A DNA stretch of 5,652 nt from the NCBI GenBank assembly GCA_017411585.1, contig JAFQPV010000126.1, positions 1-5,652 on the forward strand, in the 5' to 3' direction. The translations under genes and the position numbers were made by a program. Below the pieces are notes generated by a model that worked only from the letters and a program-made list of their open reading frames with translations, made no database searches and had not been told where the DNA came from. The stretch comes from Clostridia bacterium. GTDB taxonomy: Bacteria; Bacillota; Clostridia; UBA1381; UMGS1253. This document shows positions 1-4,474 of the stretch, in pieces (the first letter of the stretch is position 1; the number at the start of each line of letters is the position of its first letter).

Positions 1-126
1 GGTGAAAAAGCGCGCATTGACATCGAAAAAATGCTTGATAAAAAGGTGTTTCTGCAGCTTTGGGTCAAGGTAAAAAATGACTGGCGCAACAACAATTACT
101 TAATTAAAAATTTCGGCTACGAATAA
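1..126 (+). CDS. era: GTPase Era, C-terminal fragment (KH domain end)
   Basis: Frame 1 is open from the first base and ends with TAA at 124-126, giving 41 residues that begin GEKARIDIEKML and finish with YLIKNFGYE. The pattern 'G..AR.DIE..L...V.L.L.VKV...WR....L..FGY' is the characteristic C-terminus of Era, the essential Ras-like GTPase that binds the 3' end of 16S rRNA through its KH domain during 30S assembly. Only the last part of the KH domain is present; the GTPase domain (G1-G5) lies upstream of the window. The identification is supported by yqzL and recO following on the same strand, the usual Bacillota order. Nothing looks broken: the truncation is only the window edge. Confidence 0.93.
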   Translation, partial: GEKARIDIEKMLDKKVFLQLWVKVKNDWRNNNYLIKNFGYE

Positions 127-173
127 TTGAAACGGCTTTCGCAAATCCTATTTATGCAGAGAATATACGACAT

Positions 174-180
174 AAAGGGG
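174..180 (+). promoter_or_regulatory. Ribosome binding site of the yqzL-like ORF
   Basis: AAAGGGG lies 8 nt upstream of the ATG at 189. It is the main reason to accept such a short ORF as translated. The 62-nt gap between era and this ORF holds nothing else I can support. Confidence 0.6.
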
Positions 181-188
181 ATGCGAAC

Positions 189-287
189 ATGCTGACAAAA
201 TTTATGTGGGAACGGTTCATGCACTCCGGTGCGATTGATGATTATCTGGTGTTTTTAGAGACAAAGACGGACGCTTCACACACGTGA
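189..287 (+). CDS. yqzL: YqzL-family small protein, 32 aa
   Basis: ATG at 189 with AAAGGGG 8 nt upstream, stop TGA at 285-287. The product starts MLTKFMWERFMHSGAIDDYL and ends VFLETKTDASHT. The spaced residues W7, F10, S13-G14, I16-D17, Y19-L20 and a C-terminal 'E' segment fit the YqzL-like family pattern (F.W..F..TG.ID.YL.F.E). This family is a short uncharacterised protein typically encoded between era and recO in Bacillota, which is exactly its place here. Family members I recall are about 45-50 aa, so this copy is short, and its last codons are built into a hairpin (263-299). No membrane segment, signal peptide or catalytic motif is visible, and the function is unknown. It is too short for routine ORF callers and easily missed. 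The main doubt is whether the short form is functional. Confidence 0.75.
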   Translation: MLTKFMWERFMHSGAIDDYLVFLETKTDASHT

Positions 288-300
288 AGTGTCCTCTTTT
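263..300 (+). terminator. Hairpin with T-rich tail overlapping the yqzL stop; candidate terminator/attenuator ahead of recO
   Basis: The left arm (269-279) pairs with 284-294 as 11 bp with one G-T pair around an ACAC loop (280-283). The stem continues as 5 bp (263-267 AAAGA with 295-299 TCTTT) past a single bulged C at 268. The outer right arm provides a T-rich end (TCTTTT) followed by C. The yqzL stop TGA (285-287) lies in the right arm, while the left arm is coding. It sits 21 nt before the recO start. The tail is short, so partial termination or attenuation is likelier than full termination; this is inference from fold and position. Confidence 0.6.
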
Positions 301-320
301 CAAATAAAGGCGGTGTACAT

Positions 321-1061
321 ATGGAGCCTATACAGGTCGATGCTCTTGTGATTCGCCAAAAAAACTACGGCGAAGCGGACAGAATTCTGACGCTGTTTTC
401 AAAGCAGCTCGGCATTGTCAGTGCCATGGCGAAGGGCGCAAGAAAATTTAAAAGCCATCAAGCGGGCGCGACGCAGCTTTTTTGCTATGGCCGCTTTAAT
501 TTGGTGCCCGGTAAAAATATGTATACCCTGCGCGGCGCAGTGTGCGAAGAAAGCTTTTTCTCCGTTTCCGCCTCGATTGAAAACCTTGCTCTGGCGCAAT
601 ATTTGTGTGACCTTGCCTATTTAACTACCGGTCCGGAAAACCCGGATGAAGGCGTGTTGTCGCTGCTGCTCAATACGCTTTACCTTTTGTCCAAGGGCGA
701 AAAGGATTCTGCGCTTTTAAAAGCTGTATATGAATTAAAGCTGTGTCAGCAAGCCGGCTTTGCGCCGCGTACTGATTGCTGTATGCGCTGCGGTGCGATG
801 GAGAACCTAAACGCCTTCTCCCCTGCTATGGGCGGCACACTGTGCAGTGCTTGCGGGGCTGCTGATGCCATTAAGCTCGCTGCACCGACCGTAAAAGCCC
901 TTCAATACATCGCGGAAGCACCGCTTTCCGCAAGCTTCGGCTTTACGCTCAAACAGGACTTTTTGTGCGAATTGTCTAAAACGTGCGAAAAATTCATCCT
1001 ATTCAATGTGGATAATTACCCAAATAGCCTGGATTACTACAAAAAAATCAACAATTTTTAA
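321..1061 (+). CDS. recO: DNA repair protein RecO
   Basis: 246 aa, close to the usual RecO length. RecO is a recombination mediator that, with RecR, loads RecA onto SSB-coated single-stranded DNA in gap repair and also anneals strands. Residues 1-80 match the N-terminal OB fold, starting with the family signature of an early 'ALVIRQKNYGEADRILTLFS' stretch (8-27) and a basic 'AKGARKFKS' segment (37-45). A helical domain follows, with a zinc site of paired CxxC motifs: C154/C157 and C175/C178, next to 'GFAPRTDCC'. The C-terminus is helical and ends DNYPNSLDYYKKINNF. The start is ATG 321, preceded by AAAGG at 306-310 with 10-nt spacing. It follows era and yqzL, as in many Bacillota. Transcription may come from the era/yqzL side through the hairpin at 263-300. 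No clear terminator follows it, only A/T-rich sequence leading into the next promoter. Confidence 0.95.
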   Translation: MEPIQVDALVIRQKNYGEADRILTLFSKQLGIVSAMAKGARKFKSHQAGATQLFCYGRFNLVPGKNMYTLRGAVCEESFFSVSASIENLALAQYLCDLAYLTTGPENPDEGVLSLLLNTLYLLSKGEKDSALLKAVYELKLCQQAGFAPRTDCCMRCGAMENLNAFSPAMGGTLCSACGAADAIKLAAPTVKALQYIAEAPLSASFGFTLKQDFLCELSKTCEKFILFNVDNYPNSLDYYKKINNF

Positions 1062-1109
1062 AAAATTTTTGCAAAAACGCTTTACTAATTTACCACAGTA
1101 AAGTATAAT
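1060..1109 (+). promoter_or_regulatory. SigA-type promoter of the ABC transporter operon, with A/T-rich upstream flank
   Basis: The -10 box is TATAAT at 1104-1109 (6/6). The -35 box is TTTACT at 1081-1086 (4/6), with a 17-bp spacer. Upstream, 1060-1077 is a run of A and T tracts (A6-T5-GC-A5), where an UP element that contacts the RNA polymerase alpha subunits would lie. The start site should fall near 1116, giving a leader of about 39 nt with AGGAGG at 1140-1145, 9 nt before the ATG at 1155. The leader is too short for a riboswitch or T-box, so control is probably at initiation. Confidence 0.75.
1080..1103 (+). promoter_or_regulatory. Inverted repeat in the promoter spacer, candidate operator
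   Basis: CTTTACT (1080-1086) and AGTAAAG (1097-1103) form a perfect 7-bp inverted repeat spaced by 10 nt. It covers the -35 box and ends directly against the -10 box. A tighter symmetric site is nested in it: TTTAC (1089-1093), 4 nt, GTAAA (1098-1102), with half-site centres about 9 bp apart. A dimeric regulator bound here would block polymerase. The regulator is not in the window, and I cannot match the motif to a named one. It is A/T-rich, so chance symmetry is possible. Confidence 0.4.
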
Positions 1110-1154
1110 AAGCTCACAGCAACATAATAATATCCATTTAGGAGGAAATGAAAA

Positions 1155-1955
1155 ATGAAAAAGACACTTACAATTTTACTGGCGCTCGTTATGGCGCTGA
1201 CAGTGGTACTGACAGGTTGCGGCGGCAACACAGATGCACCGGAAGCTACACAGGCTGACTCCGAGTACATCACCGAAAAGGGCGAGCTCACCGTTGGTAT
1301 GACAATCTACGAACCGATGAACTTCAAAGCGGAAGACGGTTCCTGGACCGGCTTTGACACAGAGTTTACTATCGCAGTTTGCGAAAAGCTCGGCGTTACA
1401 CCGAACTTCGTTGAAATCGACTGGGACAACAAGTTCCCGGCACTCAGCTCCAAGAGCATCGACTGCATCTGGAACGGTATGACCATTTCCGATGAAGTAA
1501 AATTAAACGCTGACGTTTCCAAGGCATACGTTAAGAATGCACAGATCGTTGTTATGAACAAGGACGTTGTTGCAAACTACGCTGACGTTGAAAGCCTGAA
1601 GGGTCTTAAGTTCGTTGCAGAGTCCGGCTCTGCAGGTGAAGCTGCAATCGCTGACAACGGTCTTAGCGAAAACTACGTTGCAGTTCCGGCACAGACAGAC
1701 GCTCTGTTGGAAGTAATGAGCGGTTCTGCTGATGCTTGCGTAATCGATATCACAATGGCAAACGCTATGACAGGCGAAGGCACAAGCTACGCTGACCTCG
1801 CTGCAGGCATCGAGCTGACAAGCGAAGAATACGGTATCGCATTCCGCAAGGGCTCTGATATGACAGAAAAGGTAAACGCAATCATCGACGAGCTCAAGGC
1901 TGACGGTACACTCGATGCACTCGCTGAGAAGTACAACCTCGCACTCGCTCTGTAA
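1155..1955 (+). CDS. Amino-acid ABC transporter substrate-binding lipoprotein (SBP_bac_3 family)
   Basis: 266 aa. Residues 1-22 form a lipoprotein signal: K2-K3, a hydrophobic core, then lipobox L19-T20-G21-C22, with Cys22 predicted to be lipidated and hold the protein on the outer face of the membrane. A polar linker (23-40) leads into a type 3 solute-binding fold: 'GELTVGMT.YEPMNF' (43-57), 'GFDTE.TIAVCEKLGV' (66-81), 'DCIWNGMTISDE' (103-114), 'ESGSAGE' (156-162) and 'ADACVID' (192-198). Asp198 sits where the family binds the ligand alpha-amino group. The position after 'SDE', normally Arg (carboxylate contact), is Val115. The ligand is therefore left as a polar amino acid or a related compound. 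The start is fixed by AGGAGG 9 nt upstream. Codon choice is strongly skewed (GCA, ACA, GTT, AAC), suggesting high expression. Permease and ATPase genes follow. Confidence 0.93.
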   Translation: MKKTLTILLALVMALTVVLTGCGGNTDAPEATQADSEYITEKGELTVGMTIYEPMNFKAEDGSWTGFDTEFTIAVCEKLGVTPNFVEIDWDNKFPALSSKSIDCIWNGMTISDEVKLNADVSKAYVKNAQIVVMNKDVVANYADVESLKGLKFVAESGSAGEAAIADNGLSENYVAVPAQTDALLEVMSGSADACVIDITMANAMTGEGTSYADLAAGIELTSEEYGIAFRKGSDMTEKVNAIIDELKADGTLDALAEKYNLALAL

Positions 1956-1979
1956 TTTATACGCAAACACACAAATAAC

Positions 1980-2009
1980 AATTAGAAGGCATATTTATGC
2001 CTTCTAATT
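1980..2009 (+). terminator. Perfect 14-bp hairpin between binding-protein and permease genes
   Basis: Arms 1980-1993 (AATTAGAAGGCATA) and 1996-2009 are perfectly complementary with 2 nt between them, so the loop in practice is about 4 nt. The following bases TGCTGTTT (2010-2017) contain T residues but no continuous run. It lies 25 nt after the binding-protein stop and 26 nt before the permease start. This fits a leaky terminator or an mRNA 3'-end stabiliser that leaves more binding-protein message than permease/ATPase message, a known arrangement in ABC importer operons. Which of the two acts here cannot be told from sequence. Confidence 0.75.
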
Positions 2010-2034
2010 TGCTGTTTATAACAAGGGGTATCGT

Positions 2035-2739
2035 ATGTTTATTCAAGTTAACTTAAGCCTTTTGGAAGGCTTTATCACAACAATACAGATATTCGCGCTG
2101 ACACTTTTGTTTGCGCTGCCGCTCGGTCTGATTATCAGCTTCGGTTCGATGAGCAAATGGCATCCGCTCAAGTGGCTCGTAAAAACCATCATCTGGATTA
2201 TCCGCGGTACACCGCTGATGCTGCAGCTGATTGTCATTTACTACGGACCGGGTCTCGTTGGCGTATGGGCGCAGGATTTGATTAAGGCAGGCGTAAGCAA
2301 CGGCATTTTGCAGTGGCTGGCAACCTGGCACGTCTTTGACCGCTTCTTTGCGCTGATGGTTGCCTTCGTCATCAACTATGCATGCTACTTTTCGGAAATC
2401 TTCCGCGGCGGCATCGAAAGCATTCCGCGCGGTCAGTACGAAGCAGGTCAGGTGCTCGGCATGACCAAAACGCAGGTTTTCTTCCGCGTAATACTTATGC
2501 AGGTAATCAAGCGCATCGTTCCGCCGATGAGCAACGAAATCATCACCCTCGTCAAGGATACTTCCCTTGCCCGCGTCGTTATGGTTTACGAGGTGCTTTG
2601 GAATGCACAGCGCTTCATCAAGTCCGACGGTCTGTTGTGGCCGCTGTTCTATACAGCAGTCTTCTACCTGCTGTTCTGCGGTATCTTAACACTGCTGTTC
2701 GGCTGGATTGAAAAGAAAATGAACTACTACAAAGGTTAA
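2035..2739 (+). CDS. Polar amino-acid ABC transporter permease (HisM/GlnP type)
   Basis: 234 aa integral membrane subunit forming the translocation pore, probably as a homodimer because only one permease gene is present. Hydrophobic segments lie at about 12-36, 47-72, 104-120, 148-165 and 201-224. Family motifs are visible: 'IRGTPLMLQL' (56-65), 'NYACYFSEIFRGGIESIP' (114-131) and the cytoplasmic EAA loop 'GQYEAGQVLGMTKTQVF' (133-149), which docks onto the ATPase. 'MSNEIITLVKDTSLA' (165-179) is also typical. The stretch between the second and third segments (about 73-103, including GVWAQDLIKAGVSNGILQW) is longer than in the compact GlnP-like proteins I know. The start ATG 2035 has AAGGGG at 2023-2028, 6 nt upstream. 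The ATPase gene follows 13 nt after its stop, with the ATPase SD overlapping the TAA. Confidence 0.94.
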   Translation: MFIQVNLSLLEGFITTIQIFALTLLFALPLGLIISFGSMSKWHPLKWLVKTIIWIIRGTPLMLQLIVIYYGPGLVGVWAQDLIKAGVSNGILQWLATWHVFDRFFALMVAFVINYACYFSEIFRGGIESIPRGQYEAGQVLGMTKTQVFFRVILMQVIKRIVPPMSNEIITLVKDTSLARVVMVYEVLWNAQRFIKSDGLLWPLFYTAVFYLLFCGILTLLFGWIEKKMNYYKG

Positions 2740-2745
2740 GGAGGT
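2738..2745 (+). promoter_or_regulatory. Shine-Dalgarno site that decides the ATPase start
   Basis: AAGGAGGT overlaps the permease TAA (2737-2739). An in-frame GTG at 2744 lies inside this site and cannot be its start codon. The next in-frame GTG, at 2753, is 7 nt downstream, which is proper spacing. The ATPase is therefore called from 2753, three codons shorter than the longest frame. The overlap with the upstream stop implies translational coupling. Confidence 0.75.
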
Positions 2746-2752
2746 GGCGCTT

Positions 2753-3535
2753 GTGAATATATTGGAAGTAAAGGACATTTATAAAAGCTTTGGCAAAACC
2801 GACGTATTAAAGGGCGTCAGCTTCACACTCGAAAAGGGTGAGGTTTTAGCGATTATCGGCTCGTCGGGCAGTGGTAAGACAACGCTTCTGCGCTGCTTAA
2901 ACTTTTTAGAGCGTGCCGACAAGGGCAGCATCACCGTTGGCGACAAGGTAGTTTTTGATGCATCCGAGCCGGAACCGAAAGCATCGGTTACACGCATCAA
3001 GCAGCTTTCCTTCGGTATGGTGTTTCAGTCCTTTAACCTGTTCCCGCAGTACAATGTACTTGAAAATGTAACGCTTGCACCGTTATTGCACGCAAAGGAA
3101 AGCGCAGATTACAAGAAGCGCAAAAAAGAAATTCATGCACAGATTGAAGAAACGGCAAAAAGCCTGATTGCGCGTGTGGGGCTTTCGGAAAAGCTGAAAA
3201 GCTACCCGTGCGAGCTGTCCGGCGGTCAGCAGCAGAGAGTTGCAATTGCACGCGCACTTGCAATGAATCCGGAAATTCTGTGCTTTGATGAACCGACCAG
3301 TGCGCTCGACCCGGAGTTGACGGGCGAGGTTTTAAAGGTTATCCGCGGACTGAAATCCTCGGACAGCACGATGATTGTCGTTACACACGAAATGGAATTT
3401 GCCAAGAGTGTAGCCGACAAGGTCATTTTTATGGCAGACGGCATAATTGAGGAATGCGGCACCCCGGAGGAAGTCTTTGACCATCCGCAGAGCCCGAAAA
3501 CCCAGGCGTTCTTAAATAAAATTACGGAAATATAG
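2753..3535 (+). CDS. Polar amino-acid ABC transporter ATP-binding protein (GlnQ/HisP type)
   Basis: 260 aa from GTG 2753. This is the cytoplasmic ATPase that powers the importer encoded just upstream. All nucleotide-binding motifs are intact: Walker A GSSGSGKTT (36-44, Lys42), Q-loop Gln92 in 'GMVFQSFNLFPQYNVLENV', signature LSGGQQQR (155-162), Walker B 'ILCFDEP' with Asp179 and catalytic Glu180, D-loop 'SALD' and switch His212 in 'VVTHEMEFA'. The phrases 'FNLFPQ' and 'HEMEFA' are typical of amino-acid importers. At about 20 aa more than a typical GlnQ (around 240 aa), it carries a charged stretch at about 113-138 (HAKESADYKKRKKEIHAQIE) between the Q-loop and the signature. No extra C-terminal regulatory domain (NIL/ACT) is present, which argues against the methionine-type MetN. 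It is followed closely by the deaminase gene. Confidence 0.94.
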   Translation: MNILEVKDIYKSFGKTDVLKGVSFTLEKGEVLAIIGSSGSGKTTLLRCLNFLERADKGSITVGDKVVFDASEPEPKASVTRIKQLSFGMVFQSFNLFPQYNVLENVTLAPLLHAKESADYKKRKKEIHAQIEETAKSLIARVGLSEKLKSYPCELSGGQQQRVAIARALAMNPEILCFDEPTSALDPELTGEVLKVIRGLKSSDSTMIVVTHEMEFAKSVADKVIFMADGIIEECGTPEEVFDHPQSPKTQAFLNKITEI

Positions 3536-3539
3536 GTGA
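3534..3539 (+). promoter_or_regulatory. Shine-Dalgarno site that decides the deaminase start
   Basis: AGGTGA matches the anti-SD and overlaps the ATPase TAG (3533-3535), 5 nt before ATG 3545. The alternative in-frame GTG at 3536 lies inside this site and has only a weak upstream candidate (CGGAAA), so ATG 3545 is preferred. The spacing is short but usable. Confidence 0.6.
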
Positions 3540-3544
3540 ATATT

Positions 3545-4030
3545 ATGAGACGCGATAAAATCAATTATTACTTAGACATTGCACAGACCGTTGCAAAGCG
3601 CGGCACTTGTATGCGCCGCAAATTCGGCTGCATTATCGTACAGAATGACGAAATCATCTCCACCGGCTACGCAGGCGCACCGCGTGGCAGACAAAACTGC
3701 AACGAGATGGGTTCCTGCGTGCGTGAAAAGCTACAGATTCCGCGCGGTCAGCGCTATGAGCTGTGCCGCAGCGTACACGCAGAGGCAAACGCTATCATCA
3801 GTGCTTCCAGAAAAGATATGATTGGTGCAACACTGTATATGGCGTGCATCCATCCGGACACAGAAGAAATTTTGCCGGATACAAACTCCTGCTCGATGTG
3901 CAAGCGTATGATTATTAACGCCGGCATCGAAAAGGTGATTGTGCGCGATGATGAAAACAATTACCGCATCTGCATGGTGCAGGATTGGATTGACAACGAC
4001 GATTCGCTGGCACTGCACGAAGGGTATTGA
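3545..4030 (+). CDS. Cytidine/dCMP deaminase family protein (ComEB-like)
   Basis: 161 aa from ATG 3545. It has the zinc deaminase fold: 'VHAEANAI' (77-84) supplies His78 and the proton-shuttling Glu80, and 'CSMC' (Cys116, Cys119) completes the catalytic zinc site. The N-terminal pattern 'CMRRKFGCIIV..DEIISTGYAGAPRG' (22-48) and 'ELCRSVHAE' are typical of deoxycytidylate deaminases rather than free cytidine or tRNA-adenosine deaminases. The probable reaction is dCMP to dUMP, feeding dTMP synthesis; this is a family-level call. Extra cysteines (C22, C29, C52, C58, C74) could hold a second structural zinc, as in some dCMP deaminases. The residue before the first catalytic Cys is Ser115, where PCxxC is usual. 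The gene starts 9 nt after the ATPase stop and a terminator follows it, so it probably shares the transporter transcript. Substrate certainty is moderate. Confidence 0.88.
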   Translation: MRRDKINYYLDIAQTVAKRGTCMRRKFGCIIVQNDEIISTGYAGAPRGRQNCNEMGSCVREKLQIPRGQRYELCRSVHAEANAIISASRKDMIGATLYMACIHPDTEEILPDTNSCSMCKRMIINAGIEKVIVRDDENNYRICMVQDWIDNDDSLALHEGY

Positions 4031-4033
4031 TTG

Positions 4034-4073
4034 AAAGGGCATCCCGGAGCATTCTTCCAAGGGTGCCCTTTTT
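4034..4073 (+). terminator. Rho-independent terminator of the transporter-deaminase operon
   Basis: AAAGGGCA (4034-4041) pairs with TGCCCTTT (4064-4071). After one bulged T (4042), CCC (4043-4045) pairs with GGG (4061-4063), and further pairing (GGA with TCC, 4046-4048/4056-4058) tightens the loop. A T5 run ends at 4073. It starts 3 nt after the deaminase TGA. The G/C-rich stem plus T run makes this a strong terminator. Confidence 0.93.
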
Positions 4074-4074
4074 A

Positions 4075-4103
4075 TTGACAAAATGCGACAACGGACTTAT
4101 AAT
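4075..4103 (+). promoter_or_regulatory. Consensus SigA promoter of the zinc-ribbon membrane protein gene
   Basis: TTGACA at 4075-4080 (6/6) and TATAAT at 4098-4103 (6/6) are separated by exactly 17 bp. The -35 box begins two bases after the T5 run of the preceding terminator. The predicted start near 4110 leaves a leader of only about 17 nt, which is mostly the ribosome binding site AAAGGAG (4112-4118). Confidence 0.9.
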
Positions 4104-4111
4104 TAAATTAT

Positions 4112-4118
4112 AAAGGAG
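4112..4118 (+). promoter_or_regulatory. Shine-Dalgarno site that decides the zinc-ribbon gene start
   Basis: AAAGGAG lies 8 nt before ATG 4127. An in-frame GTG at 4118 overlaps its last base and is rejected as the start, so the protein begins MKYCSKCGKE. Confidence 0.8.
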
Positions 4119-4126
4119 TGATTTTT

Positions 4127-4432
4127 ATGAAATATTGCAGCAAATGCGGAAAAGAATTATTTGACGAAGCAGTATACTGCCCGGGCTGTGGCTGTGCCGC
4201 TGCGCCGCAAAAGCAAGCGCAGGATGCACCGAATATGGGCTTTGCCGTACTATGCTTTTTCTTTCCGCTCCTCGGTTTAATTCTCTATCTAATTTGGAAG
4301 GATACTATGCCACTCAGAGCAAAATCCGCCGGCAAGGGCGCACTCATCGGTGTGATTGCCTATGCAGCGCTGTACGTTCTGTCCTGGATTGCAATCGTTT
4401 CCTTCATTGGCTTAATCATATTTATGCTGTAA
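4127..4432 (+). CDS. Zinc-ribbon membrane protein, 101 aa, function unknown
   Basis: The N-terminus MKYCSKCGKELFDEAVYCPGC is a zinc-ribbon knuckle pair: C4/C7 and C18/C21, with a further Cys at 23. It matches the short zinc_ribbon_2 type common at the N-terminus of Bacillota membrane proteins. A polar linker (24-37, APQKQAQDAP) follows, then a hydrophobic segment at about 38-57 (GFAVLCFFFPLLGLILYLIW), a charged loop (58-70, with KDT, LRAKSAGK) and a second hydrophobic region at about 71-101, which may be one long or two short helices. The ribbon is probably cytoplasmic by the positive-inside rule. No enzyme motif is visible, and I do not recognise a specific function. It is transcribed alone from its own consensus promoter, and the stop TAA (4430-4432) runs into the shared terminator. 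Confidence 0.87.
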   Translation: MKYCSKCGKELFDEAVYCPGCGCAAAPQKQAQDAPNMGFAVLCFFFPLLGLILYLIWKDTMPLRAKSAGKGALIGVIAYAALYVLSWIAIVSFIGLIIFML

Positions 4433-4474
4433 AAAGAAGCCGAAGCAATTATAAAATTGCTTCGGCTTCTTTTT
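4431..4474. terminator. Bidirectional intrinsic terminator between convergent genes
   Basis: Arms 4431-4450 and 4455-4474 are perfect 20-bp complements around the loop ATAA. The core is G/C-rich (GAAGCCGAAGC) and flanked by A5 on the left and T5 on the right, so a T tail forms on either strand. It ends the zinc-ribbon transcript on + and the cardiolipin synthase transcript on -. The arms contain the last two bases of the + gene stop codon and the first two positions (4474-4473) of the cls stop codon region. Confidence 0.96.

Noticed and set aside
127..155. Possible promoter upstream of yqzL (TTGAAA at 127-132)
   Set aside because: The matching -10 region 17 bp downstream (ATTTAT) is poor. 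Co-transcription with era is simpler.
1048..1079. Terminator after recO, including the palindrome TTTTTGCAAAAA (1066-1077)
   Set aside because: The symmetry is almost wholly A/T with no loop and no G/C-rich stem. It fits better as an A/T-rich flank of the promoter at 1081-1109.
1110..1154. Riboswitch or T-box in the leader of the transporter operon
   Set aside because: The leader is only about 39 nt from the predicted start site, with no stem or terminator/antiterminator pair.
1503..1970. Long cysteine-rich antisense ORF (155 aa) opposite the binding-protein gene
   Set aside because: It is the shadow of a highly codon-biased gene: frequent GCA and ACA codons read as TGC and TGT on the other strand. 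There is no ribosome binding site or family resemblance, and the sense protein is certain.
2744..2752. GTG 2744 as the ATPase start
   Set aside because: It lies within the Shine-Dalgarno sequence AAGGAGGT; GTG 2753 has proper spacing.
3731..4081. Antisense ORF of 116 aa opposite the deaminase
   Set aside because: It runs through the operon terminator and part of the next promoter, has no recognisable protein features, and the sense frame carries clear deaminase motifs.
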